Assembly (NCBI GenBank): GCA_027943335.1
Contig: BSBK01006748.1
Location: 243,501 to 307,500 of the forward strand
Origin: Chamaecyparis obtusa
Taxonomy: Eukaryota > Streptophyta > Pinopsida > Cupressales > Cupressaceae
Direction: 5' to 3'
DNA: 64,000 nucleotides
Shown here: positions 11,803 to 24,068 of the stretch, one piece after another
Position numbering within the stretch: the first letter of the stretch is position 1
Layout of the letters: each line of letters starts with the position of its first letter
Made by a program: the position numbers and the translations under genes
Notes under the pieces: generated by a model
The model's input: the letters and a program-made list of their open reading frames with translations, nothing else
Database searches by the model: none
Told to the model about the DNA's origin: nothing

Positions 11803-12332
11803 GGTGATCTAGAGGTTGCATCAACCTATACTTATTAGAAAATCATTCACGTTGATACACATAGCTCACACTTTTAATTTTGTCTAAGGTTGTGAAAGAT
11901 TGTAGAGGTTGGCACAAAAATTTATTTATCTATACAATGAAGGTACTTGATATGAACCAAACAACAAAGAATTACTTGGCTGCTACAGAGCTGTTTGTAT
12001 ATTTTATTTGGCATTGTTGTCAAAGGGAGAGAAAATTAGGAGAGAAAATTAGGGAGAATGAATATGAAAAAAATCAGTTAGTGAGAACACACAGAAAGGG
12101 AGAGACTTGCATATTTGTTGTTGAGAACAAAGGGAATCTGAGAGCTAAAAAGATCAAATCCATAGGGAGGGTCTGCACTTGTAATGTTTTTATGTTTTGT
12201 AGTGATTAAACATATTAAATATGAGCTTATCGAGCTACAACATTTACTTACATAGTTGTAGAATACATGTTTGGTATGTGTATGAAATATTTTCATATTG
12301 CTTGTGTTGCCATCAATGCCAAAGGGGGGGAT
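11803..12332 (+). other. 3' untranslated region and polypurine tract of outer copia
   Basis: No supported coding sequence. It ends in the purine run AAAGGGGGGGATT (12321-12332), immediately before the LTR TG at 12333. An open stretch at about 11880-12209 has no recognisable domain. Confidence 0.7.
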
Positions 12333-13854
12333 TGATGAACTACAATTGATTGAATATCTGAATGAACTGAAGGAAAAATGATTAGAGATCACCGAGCCAT
12401 TGAAATGATATGTAAGATGATTAAATTAGTCAATATGTTGTCATTGATGTCAACTAGTTTTGACCGTACTTATCATGTTAGTTACAAACATTTGAACATC
12501 TGTTGAAGGAAGAAAAGATGAAGAACTAAGATATCTACATGAGAAAAAGATGGATATGACAGATAAGGATAAGGAAAATATTGGGTAACGTATTGATGAG
12601 TCTATGGATTTATATTGTTGACTTGAGCATGTTACATTAATCTACTATGAAGAAGAGATTTGAAATTGAACATGTTAATGTGGTCGGTAATTGAAGATTT
12701 CTATATACACTGAGCCAATGCAGTGTATACTGACTAACAATATTAATTGAGCTAGTTTAACTAGTTATCATCGATGCATTTCTATATTAACTGAGTATGG
12801 ATGAAAACATTAAATTCTAAGAACAACAGACTAAATTTGATGAGCTGGAAATTGTTATGATTTTGAGATTAAGGATAAAGTTTGTTATGAGATCCACAAC
12901 TGACAAAATTCTAAGAAGATCTAAAGAATGAGATTGAAACATATTAATGACACATCTGCTGAGGAAGATTTAAGAGGCAAAATGGACGAAGGATATTAAG
13001 CGGCAAAATCTAATGGCTGATATGAAAATGGTTTACTTGTCTATATAAGAGATATGAGTTTCATTATTGAAACATGCCAGAAAGATGAAGATTATAGAGG
13101 TTTCATGTGAAGACTTTATTCATGCATGCCTGATCAAACTGGTTAGTGAAAGAATCGAGACTCTAGACATTACCGAGAGTCAGAGAACCATTTACCGAGT
13201 GAAAGTAAGTTGAGAAATATTGAGGAAATGAATTGATTAATGATCAGAGGATATTCATATGGGCTTAGCATAGATCTAAATATTTTCAATTGAGTTGTAT
13301 TTGAATCATATCAATATCGTATCAGTTTAACCATTGATTCAGAAAATCTCTTAATCGAGTGGACTTAACAGTCTTATGTTCTACCCTATGACATTTGTTG
13401 AATGTAAAGTGTTATCTTGTTGACCCCATAGTGAATTTTGGCCAAAAGTTAACTATTAGTGATAAATCCTCTAACCAGGTCACACCTAATAGTGTGTATT
13501 GTAACCTTTAACAGGGCTGGCTCTTCACTGAGCTCACTTCAAAAGAGTGAATTATTTTGGGTTACCCATCCCAGGTGGTTTTTCCCTTAGTAGGGTTTCC
13601 ACATTAAATCATTGTATTATGTGTTATTTGTGATGATTATTTTTCTATCATACTTTACACACTACATAGTTGATTTAGTCAGTAATCACAGTTGGATAAT
13701 TACTAGTAATTGGTAAACTAGACAGACAAATTGATATTTTATGTTACTAAGCTGCATAATTTATTGGAATTGTTTTATAAGGTACATATTTGTATTTGGG
13801 ACTGTAATGATAAATGATCTAACTGGTTCACCCCCCCTCTCAGTTATTCTAACA
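12333..13854 (+). repeat. 3' LTR of outer copia
   Basis: Starts TGATGAACTACAATTG right after the purine tract and ends with a C7 pyrimidine tract and TTCTAACA. It is the same family as the solo LTR at 31764-33157: shared start, shared text such as the phrase before GTGGTTTTTCCC, and shared end. Its partner LTR lies left of the window. Confidence 0.9.
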
Positions 13855-14546
13855 TATGTAAAGTTCTAATATGGAAGGAGGAGAATGCCACTTTCTCACA
13901 CCATCCTCCTACCCTCTTGATGAGTAATATGAACTCATCAAAATTGACCACCTTCATTATGGAGGAAAATATCTAATCATGTTTTCTAGGGTCAAATCCC
14001 ATCTTATTTGTCTCAAGCTTCTAAAAGTATTATTTTCCTTTCATCACGATCCATAGTTCTAGGAATTTAGGACTTTTGATGAACTTGTTATTTTCAATAA
14101 ATAAGAACATGCCAAGGCTATAACAACATCTAAATCACCTATCCTAGAAACCCTATGGATGTCAACTCTTCCATTAGGCACCTTAGCTACCTTTCTTTCT
14201 CTAGGTAAATATGGAGTTGGTTGATTGACTTCTTCATGTTTTTTTCAAGAACTTTTTATTATTTTAACACCTTTGTATCCTCGTCCCCTATAGACAAAGA
14301 GAAATCAACTGAGGTATGCTACTTAGTCCTCTACCCTTTTTCTAACTAATAGTATTGTGGTGTGCCCTAAGGAGGAGTTTGGATAGACTTAGTACCAAAC
14401 TCAATGATTGTCACATTGATATGTTTTGGTTGTTTCAAAATTAGGAGTGCCCTAGTAGGGGGTATGTTCTCAACCATAGGAGCCATGCCATACAATTTCT
14501 TAAAAAAAATTTGATCCCCTCAATAGGATCAATAATCCATAAGTAG
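13855..14546. other. Unclassified decayed sequence
   Basis: No open frame and no recognised domain on either strand. It lies between two LTR ends and is probably the flank or remnant of an older element. Confidence 0.5.
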
Positions 14547-15619
14547 TGTCGAACAATCATAATACTAAGAGGGGGGCTGATCTAGTATTCCCTAAAATAA
14601 TATCATAAATTTATTCTTTTCCACATCCACAATAATTTTACTTATTTGGATAAGAAGGTAAGAAGTATACAATAAATAAATTCAAGTGAAAAAATCACCC
14701 ACAACAATATAAACATCAAGATGCGAGATTTTTATTATGGAAACCTTTTAGGGAAAAACCATGAAGAGGGTTAACTCTTAATACAGTATAACTATTTATA
14801 ATATATTACAAAATTTCTCATTGCAAGGCTCACTACCCAATAAGGTTCACTACCCAAATGAAGTAAGTAAACAAAATGAATTGTTACAATTGCATCTCAC
14901 ATATGCATGGATTTAAATCCTTCTACGCTTAGTAAACATATTATGTACACTTCATCAATTCTTTTGCAACTCACATCTAATCCTTAGTTTTAATCACATA
15001 TCATAGTGTTATGTTATGTAAATCCATCACACTTCATTACCAAAAATAATATATCATATAAATACTAATCTAATTGTACTTGAAGTTGTCTATACACACT
15101 TTAACTGGTAGTTTGTATCCTAAATTACTTCACACACTTACTCAAAAATACTTCATACATATCACCCAAAGAAGTCAGCTAAAGTATAATGAAAGTTAGT
15201 GCTAGCTAGAAATCACATGTTACATGTAATGTTGAATCTTACCCAAAACTGTAGGACCAAAAATGACCACCTAATAAATTGGAGATATTTTGATAAATTA
15301 TTATGTTTTGAAGGAAACAAAGAAACTATTAGACTAAACATCTGAACCATATATCTCTTTTTCTATATATTTATACAACATACTAACCTCAATATAGGTA
15401 CATCTAATATCCATAAATATTATTCTCATACTGTGAACCCATAGCTATTATGGCAGTGAGATGAAGACCAAAAATGAAGTGTAGAATCACATAATTGCCA
15501 AAGTAAACACAACATAAGTTAACAATAATATATTGACATCAATGACAACTTTTATGGTCTATGTACAACATTTTCTTCTATATATCATAAAAAAATTTAT
15601 CAATGACAAAACTCCAACA
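14547..15619 (-). repeat. copia-type 3' LTR on the minus strand
   Basis: Read on the minus strand it starts TGTTGGAGTTTTGTCATTG, directly after a purine tract (complement of 15620-15634). It has the copia-family phrase GGTTTTTCCC...GGTTTCCA (complement near 14735-14760). It ends with a C6 pyrimidine tract and ...GTTCGACA at 14547. No PBS follows the far end, which fits a 3' LTR. Its internal region should lie at 15620 and beyond. I see no second LTR in the window. Confidence 0.7.
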
Positions 15620-16077
15620 ATCTCCCCATTTTTTCATCGATGGAAACATGCCAAAAAGGTACTCTCTACAAGACAAACTTCTAAAACCATTCTTCCCTAA
15701 TATTTTTCTTCTTCCAAAAATACTCTCCAAGATTTTTATTCTTCCAATATTACTTCCCCCTTACTATAGCTACTCTCCCCCTATCTAGAATTACTCTCTC
15801 CCTTTTCCATCAAGGATAAAGGGTATCAAAATATATGCCTTCACAGAGCTCCCCCTATCACCAACAAAACTATACAAAAGAAAGTGAAAAAAATAACTTA
15901 GTATTTTTAGGGAATATCTCTTTTCACTTCTCCTTAAGTTTTGGGAGAGAATAATTCCAAGATCTGACGTCCAGGAGTAGAACTATACGTTGACTATTGT
16001 ATTGCACAAATAAATCACTAGCATAAATTAGGTTGTTTGACACACTTAGACTAAGTCTCATTTCCCCAAATATGCCT
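15620..16077 (-). other. Internal 3' region belonging to the minus-strand LTR
   Basis: Adjoins the purine tract of the minus-strand LTR. On the plus strand it is rich in CTCCCC and ACTCTC phrases, so purine-rich on the minus strand. No coding sequence is recognisable. Confidence 0.45.
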
Positions 16078-16270
16078 TGGTACACTCAAAAAGGTCACAT
16101 GATGCTCCCACTCAAATTTGTGGCCCATACATTACCCTCACCCCTATGATAGGCTACCTAAGAATCCTCCATATGTCCTCCAAAGTCATGGTGCACTCTC
16201 TAGTAGGTAGATGTAAAGTGGAGGTCTTTGAGTGTCGTCTCTCACACAAGGCAATAATCAATCCCCTATT
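16078..16270 (-). pseudogene. Plant-mobile-domain-like fragment
   Basis: On the minus strand a short decayed frame reads HLPTRECTMTLEDIWRILR, stop, PIIGVRVMYGP, from about 16216 down to 16120. The pattern of a G/R-E-x-T-x-T-L-E-D-hydrophobic stretch followed by L-x-x-P-hydrophobic-x-G is the signature I know from the plant mobile domain (PF10536). That domain is found in host proteins and carried by several plant transposon types. Two stops lie within 40 codons. I assign it by this motif only. It may be internal sequence of the minus-strand LTR element or of an older gypsy-type element. Confidence 0.45.
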
Positions 16271-16495
16271 TACCCTAATCTAGGGCATAAAGGTCACATG
16301 AAATATTCCCACACTATCTAGGTGGTCATAGTCAAACTAACTTAGCTGATGTCTATATGAAAGTGTCTCAGGATGTTTCTCTTGAGTGATCAAAACTGAA
16401 TCTACAATATAAACATGTAAATGCAAAATTCAAATTAGACCAAATGCACATGTGTATAAATCCAAACATGCATTCATGCAAAAAAAAAAAATTGA

Positions 16496-18235
16496 ATGGG
16501 TTTGGAGAAAGGGAAAGCTAGAAATGGCACTTTTAGAGGTTCTATTGCCTACGATGTTGGTAGTACATCGGATTCTATGTGGGGGGCCAAGGTTGATAAT
16601 TCTTCTTCATACAATTCAAAGGAGGCATTGGATTCTTCCATAGGGGTCCCATGTGATGGAGAACATATCATTTACCTGGGAGGTGGGGGGCACTCTCAAA
16701 GCACATCCATCGAATGGCCTTAGGGATTTGGATGCAAACATGAAAGATCATCATAAATTTTTCCCTTCGTCCTTGTTTGTAGTTAAGTTGAATGGTAAAT
16801 TGGTGCTCCCAATGATGAAGACTATCTTGGATCCTTCTAAGGGTACATATGCTATTTTCATCCCAGATCCTATAATAGACCACTCAATTTCTTCAATGGC
16901 CTTGCATCTTTTTTGGAAAATTTGTGGGGCCGAGGCCAAATATTGATGTGGTGACATATTTTATTAAGAACAAGTAGGCTCTAAAAGGCCAAGTTGAGGT
17001 TGCAACAATGCCAAAAGGCTTCTTTTCCTTCGAGTTCTCTAATGAAGAGAACCTTGCATCCATTATTTGTGAGGGTCCCTAGATGTTTGGAAATATTCTT
17101 TGGTTATTTATAAATGGTCCCCTAATCTTGACCTTAATCACACTTTTTTTACTTTTTCTCCTATTTGGGTAAGGCTTCCAGACCTTCCTTTGGAATATTG
17201 GAATTAGGATGTGTTTAAAGGGCTTGTGAGTACCTTTGGAGAACTTTTGTCTATATACACTATAACTATGGATAGAACTGAATTAGTCTATGCTAGGATT
17301 TGTATCAATGTCCACATGTTTTCTGATCTTCCTCATACCATAGAATTGGTTTCCAAGTTGGGAAAGTGGCCTCAACCACTTGAGTTTGAATCTCTTCCTT
17401 TTGCCTGCTTTGTTTGCAAAAAAATAGGACATTTGGCCAAACAATGTCCTATTAAGGTGCAGAGAAAGAATAAGGACAATAAAACCCAACCTAAAAAGAT
17501 ATGGAAATAAAAAGAGATTAATGTTGGGGAATCTTTAGAAGTTGGGTTTGTGGCTAATAATGAGAGAAAGGAGAAATAAAAGGAAAATGGAAACACCCAA
17601 CTTTCTAGAAATGAGACTAGTAATCCAAAAATGAAAGACCAAAATGAAAATATTTATTTGTTAGCCTCCCAACTATTAGAAGAAGTAGTGCAAAATAAGG
17701 ATAATGTTGAAAAGGAGGGAAACCATAATAAGTCTTTGGAAGAAGGGGAAATAGATGAAAGTCTGGAACCATTAAAGGAAGGGGAGGAGAGTTTAGTTCA
17801 TGGATATCCAAAGTATGTGGTTGAGCCTTCATTACCCTTGCAGATTGAGGACTCTAAAATCAAGGAGATAAATATCCAGAATGGGATTTCTTTTGAAGAT
17901 TTGTAGCATTGCAATATTCCTGAGGGTCAACCCCTCTTGAATTATTCAAAGGAAAACTCACAGGAAGATGAAATCTCCTCTTTCCTTGATACTTTACACT
18001 CAGTGTCTAGCTAGGGGGACAAGATCTATGATAAGGAACTAGAAGAACAAACTAAAAATTAGGAAGAGGGAGATCCTTGGACTCAAGTTGGTAAAAGGGG
18101 AAGGAAGAAGAAATATGAAAATATGATCATTTCTTCTACAACCAAAAAAGGGGTCTCAAAAAGAAGCATGAAAGATGATGTTGGAAATCCTAAGAAGGGA
18201 CAAGGTAGAAACTCTAACAAATTTTATTGGAGAAA
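16496..18235 (+). pseudogene. LINE ORF1: DUF4283-like with CCHC zinc knuckle
   Basis: Start placed at the ATG at 16496 (MGLEKGKARNG), just downstream of the A-run at the 5' junction. A DUF4283-like domain spans about 16740-17390, with stops: VVKLNGKLVLPM, then PIWVRLPDLPLEYWN, where the W-V-R-L-P-x-L-P motif is diagnostic in plant LINE ORF1. A knuckle CFVCKKIGHLAKQC (17406-17447) follows. A Lys/Glu-rich low-complexity tail continues to about 18235. ORF1 proteins bind LINE RNA to form the transposition particle. The N-terminal part changes frame near 16650-16740, so the gene is broken. Confidence 0.85.
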
Positions 18236-18309
18236 ATGAGAGCAAGATTAAAAAAATTGTGGATGGAAAACAACTTACCATCCCAAAGATTTGTACCCAT
18301 GCTAAAACA

Positions 18310-18960
18310 TGGAGATTATATCTTGGAATATTATGGGGTTAAATGTGACCACTAAGAAATATCTTCTTATAATTTGGTAAGAGATCACAAGATTGATATC
18401 ATTATTATTCAATAATCCAAAATGGCGAAAGAAAAAGTTGAGAAAATCAAGCTTTTCAAAAATTGTGGTGTGGTTAATGGAAGTAGTTCGGATGATGCTT
18501 CTGGAGGGATGGATGTCTGCTAGAATTAGAATATTATATTATTCAAGGGGATATTTTATATTTTGACTTTAACCTATTGAATTTAAAGTTCCATCATATT
18601 AGATATGGTTTTTCCCAGGTCCTTTCTAATATCTATGCACCTAACACTAAAACATGAAGAGTTAAGTTTTGGAATAAGTTGGCTGACTACATGAAGAAGT
18701 TTTTGGATTGTGCTTGGATTATCATGGGTAACTTTAACTCCCCTCTCAAGGACATTGAGAAATCTAGGGGATCTCAATCCTAGCTTGATGGAAGATTGGA
18801 CCTGATGGACTTTATTATCCAACAAGCTCTTATGGATGTGGATCTGCATGGTATCAACTATACTTGGTCAAATAGAAGGGTGGATAAAGAGTTGATTCAA
18901 GTTCATCTTGATAGAGGTTTAATGTCAAATAACTATTTAAATACACATTTTTTTTCACTT
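18310..18960 (+). pseudogene. LINE ORF2 endonuclease domain, decayed
   Basis: Starts with the typical MEIISWNIMGLN (about 18310), the first strand of the APE-like endonuclease that nicks target DNA. The usual Q-E-(S/T)-K motif has its catalytic Glu codon replaced by a stop (IIIQ, stop, SKM, near 18413). Downstream a G-N-F-N-S-P-L segment (IIMGNFNSPLKDIEKSRG, about 18721) and YTWSNRR (about 18860) are clear. Stops and frame changes occur throughout. Inactive. Confidence 0.85.
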
Positions 18961-20616
18961 TGAAATATGTGGTTATCTCATCCTAATCTAGAGGAAAGAG
19001 TTAAGGAATGGTGGAATATTGTTGTTGATGGTATTTTTATGTTTAGAGTAGCTAAGAAGTTAAGAAACATTAAGGATAGGGTCAAAATTTGGAATAAAAA
19101 AGTTTTCTGAGATATTTTCTTAGATAAGAATTCCATTAAGATAGATTTACAACAAGTCTAGGATATAATCCAATAGGAAGGTTACTGAAGAAATCTTATG
19201 GATAGGGAGACTGCAATTTTGGTTAAATACCATGACATTATATCCAAGGAAGAGATCTTTTGGAGGCAAAGGTCTAGATCTCTATGGGTTCAATAAGGAT
19301 ATAAAAATACAAGATTTTTTCATATGACTACCTTTAAGCATCATGCAACAAGTAGAATATCTTACATCCAAACTGATAATGGGAGAATTGACAATGAAAA
19401 GAACATCATGTCTGAGATGGTTAGCTTCTTCGCTTCTCTCCTTTCTTCAAACATGAATCTTAATAGGGAGGAATAGGGGAATCTTTTATCTTCTATTCCC
19501 TCAATTTTAAAGGAGGATCAAAATATTTTTTTGTCTTCTATTCCCTCCCTTAAAGAAATAAAAGCTATTGTTTTTTCTTTTAAAGGGGAAAAATGTACTG
19601 GACCTGATGGATTCCCTATGTTTTTCTTCTAAAAATTATAGCATATTTTTGAAAAACATATTTCTCATGTTAAGGATTTCTTTGGATCAAGATCTCTTTT
19701 GAAAGAATTAAATTCTACCTTCCTGGTTCTTATTCCTAAAAAACCAGGAGCTGATACTATAGATTTCTTTAGGCCTATTAGCCTATGTAATTCAGTCTAT
19801 AAGATATTTTTGAAGGTGCTAACTTCAAGATTTTTGTCTATTCTTCCTTTAAATATCTTACCTCAACATAATGGGTTTGTTCCAAGGAGACAAATTTTGG
19901 ATTCTATTATGAAATTTCATGAAAACATCCACTCTCTGGAAAACTCTAAAAACTAGGTTTTTTTGCTTATGTTGGATTTAGCTAAAGCTATGAAAGGGTT
20001 GATTGGGATTTTCTGAGCAAGGTTCTTAAATCTTTTGGTTTTAGAGATAGAATTGTCCAACTTATCTTGCAACTTATCACTACTTCCTCTATGGCTATGA
20101 TTTTTAATGGTACTTCTCATTTTTTAAAGTGAACAAGGGGTCTTAGGCAAGGAGATTCTATTTCTCCCATCCTATTTTCTATTATGATGAAATTTTTGGG
20201 AATTTTTTTCAAAAGCTGGTTCTAAATGGTAATATCCAAGGTCTCAAACCATCCTCTATTGCTATTACTTTCTCTAATGAAATTTTTTTTATGGCACTAT
20301 CTTAATGGGATCTTCCTCTATAAAAGAAGCTAAGAACATGAAGGAGGCTCTTAATACTTATACTAGGGAAAATGGGTAGTTGATCAACTGGAATAAAAGT
20401 TCTTTATTTTTCATCAAAATCCTTGAGGATAGGCAAAGAAAGATATCAATAATTATTGTATGTTCCATTGGAGATTTCCCTTCTTCTTATCTTGGTCTCC
20501 CATTGAAATTGAAGTTGTCTGATTCCTTTTGTTCTTCCCTCATTGAAAAATTTAACAGAAAGCTTGTTGGATGGAAAGGTGTGCTCCTTACCCAGATGAG
20601 TATAAGGTTCAACTTC

Positions 20617-21753
<1,137 letters not shown>

Positions 21754-22088
21754 CTTCTGAAATCTACCCTTAAAAATTTACCTATTTATACTATGATTCT
21801 TTATAACATTCCTTCTAAATATGCGAATATTATAGAAAGGATCCAGAAGTGCTTTATTTGGATAGGTGCTAAAGAAAATAAAAGATTGGCTTTGGTTGCA
21901 TGGGAGAATGTTTGCAAGCCAAAGAGACTTAAAGGTCTTGGAATAAGGCCTATTAAGTCTATGAATAAAGCTCTGATGGCTAAACAAGTGTGGAGGACCT
22001 TTGGAGAGGAAAAGGAATGGAATAAAATATGAAAATCTAAATATATTTATGATTGTCACTCTATTGCTAAGTTTTTTGAGATGAATGT

Positions 22089-22621
22089 GTTACGATTAAC
22101 AAGATAAAAATAACAGTTACATGCAAGTATAACCAATATCAGAAAATAATAAACCACATAGAAGAGAACACAAGACACAAATATTTAATGTAGCTCACCC
22201 AATCCCTAGGCTATGTCCACCAATAACGAGTCCAATATTATTATTATCCAGTGATTACAACCTGATTACAATCTACAATCCGTTACAGCTCATTACCATC
22301 ACAAGAAGCTACTAAAACATGCATCATATTGAAATCCCTAACCCTAATCCATTATAACAAGACTTATGTCGGCTAACAAGTTAACCCTAAAATACTTGAC
22401 GAGTCAACCTAGGAAAAAACTTGACAAGTCAACCTAGGGAAATGTTTGATGTGTCAACTCAAAAATGATTGACGAGTTAACCCCCCAAAAAAATTTGGGC
22501 TGATGCCCCGAACCCCACAAAGAATGAAAAGTGTACAATACTTCCCTAATTAGTCACCACAAGCCAAAAAAATGTTGAAAAGTGTACAATACTTCCCTAA
22601 TCAGTCACCACAAGCCAAAAA
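22089..22621. mobile_element. 0.53-kb insertion in LINE ORF2, class unknown
   Basis: LINE protein reads ...KFFEMN before it and VLIKGSFVWN after it, with AATGT on both sides (22084-22088 and 22622-22626) as probable target duplication. Inside are four spaced near-palindromes of type TTGACGAGTCAA (22396-22485). At the right end there is a 51-base tandem duplication (about 22526-22576 and 22577-22627). The segment around 22190-22215 resembles the reversed end of plant LTR elements, so a small LTR-derived element is possible. No ORF. Confidence 0.65.
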
Positions 22622-22626
22622 AATGT

Positions 22627-23975
22627 TCTCATAAAAGGCTCTTTCGTCTGGAACTGTATTCAGCAATCCAAAGATCTAGTTGTTAAAGGCAACATGTGGA
22701 TTCTAGGAAATGGTACTAGCATTTAGTTTTGGGAAGATATATGGATTATGGATAGACCTTTGGGCAATATCCTTGTCTTTAATTTCTTTGTTGATGTTAG
22801 TAAACTTTTCCATGAACCTCTTGTTAGTGGCTACTTGAAAAATCAAGCATGGGTGAATTTAAATGAGATTGACACTTCTCTTACTCCTATTATGAGATCT
22901 CTTTAGGCTTGGTCAATTAGGTTAGATTCTAATGACTCCTTGATGTGGGCTTCTACTTTAACAATAAAGTGCTATGTTTCCTTAGCATGTGCTTTATTGA
23001 ATCATGCTCTTGATAGAACCCCTTTCTGGGCCCAGTCTTGGGTGAAGCCTTTGATTCCTAAAATTAACATTTTCTACTAGTTTTTTCTTTAGAATAAAGT
23101 TTTAAGAGTTGATAATATTTTTAAGATAGGTTTCATCATGCCTAATAGATGCTATTTGTGCAAGGATGGTGAATAATCGATGCATCATCTCATGATTCAT
23201 TGTTCTTATTATTGGGAGGTCTGGAATAAGCTTCTTCAAAGGTGGAATTTATGATGGATTTTTCCTAGATCTTTGCAAGATTTTTTTACTTAGTGGATAT
23301 ATGTTTGGTTGATTATGGATCCTTGTGTTATTTGGAACATATGGAAAGAGAGAAATAACAAAATCTTTAGGGAGAATTACTCTTCCTCTTTTGTGGTGTC
23401 TGGAAATTTTTTTAGAGGTCTTAAAGAAAAAAATTTATGCTTCATGAATTCTAAGTCTCTAAATTCTCCGGATTTTGATCTTAGTATCTCAAAGGATTGG
23501 TTGTCTGAGGGCTAGAAAAATATCAAAAAAACAAAAGAGAAGGGGTGGTCTGGTTGTCTCCTCTTTAAGACTGGTTCAAAGTTAACTTTGACGGTGTGGC
23601 CAACGAGAACCTAGGTTAAGCTAGATGTGGTGGTGTTGTGCATGATAGGTATGGTAATTGTCTAGGGGCAATCACTTTTCCTTTGGGTGTCCAAACCAAC
23701 CATTTTGTTGAGGCCATGGGAGCCCTTCAATCTCTTAAGTTGGTGTAAAATCTTCAGTACAAAAATGTGTGGATCGAAAGTGACTCAAACAACATTATCA
23801 AATGTTTAAAAGGGGAATTTAAGGCTTCTAAGTTGATAAATAATATTATCACAGAAGCCACTTCAATTATCAACTCATTTTGTAATTATTACATATCTCA
23901 CGTGTATAAAGAGGCCAATTTGGTGGTGGATGCTTTTGCCAACTTGGGTGTCAAATCACCTGAAATTGTTACTTA
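22627..23975 (+). pseudogene. LINE ORF2 C-terminal part: zf-RVT and RNase H
   Basis: Resumes with KGSFVWN and GNMWILGNGTSI (about 22690). A zinc-binding zf-RVT-type stretch lies near 23145-23215 (CYLCKDGE, stop, SMHHLMIHCSYYWEVW). RNase H (RVT_3 type) covers about 23575-23975. FKVNFDGV (first Asp), VEAMGAL (Glu), WIESDSNNI (Asp) and VYKEANLVVDAFANLG are all visible, so the acidic residues survive although stops break the frame. In plant L1 elements this domain removes the RNA strand during reverse transcription. Confidence 0.87.
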
Positions 23976-24068
23976 GCAAGGGGAAAAGGAGATAAATGAG
24001 GATATTTTATCCCTTATAAGGTTTGATAAGAAAAATAATAAAGAGGGAGTGATTCTTAGTAACTACTA

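Larger units (their letters stand above)
1..13854 (+). mobile_element. Outer Ty1/copia retrotransposon, 5' end outside window, split by a second copia
   Basis: Gag, zinc knuckle, protease, integrase, RT and RNase H remnants appear in Ty1/copia order (integrase before RT), followed by a 3' untranslated stretch, a purine tract and an LTR. The coding part runs 13-2532, stops at the inner element, and resumes at 10367. The frame around TWTLVPRP is continuous once the inner element and one TTTAG copy are removed. The 5' LTR and first part of gag lie outside the window, so its own target duplication cannot be tested. Many in-frame stops and at least one frameshift make it non-functional. Confidence 0.93.
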
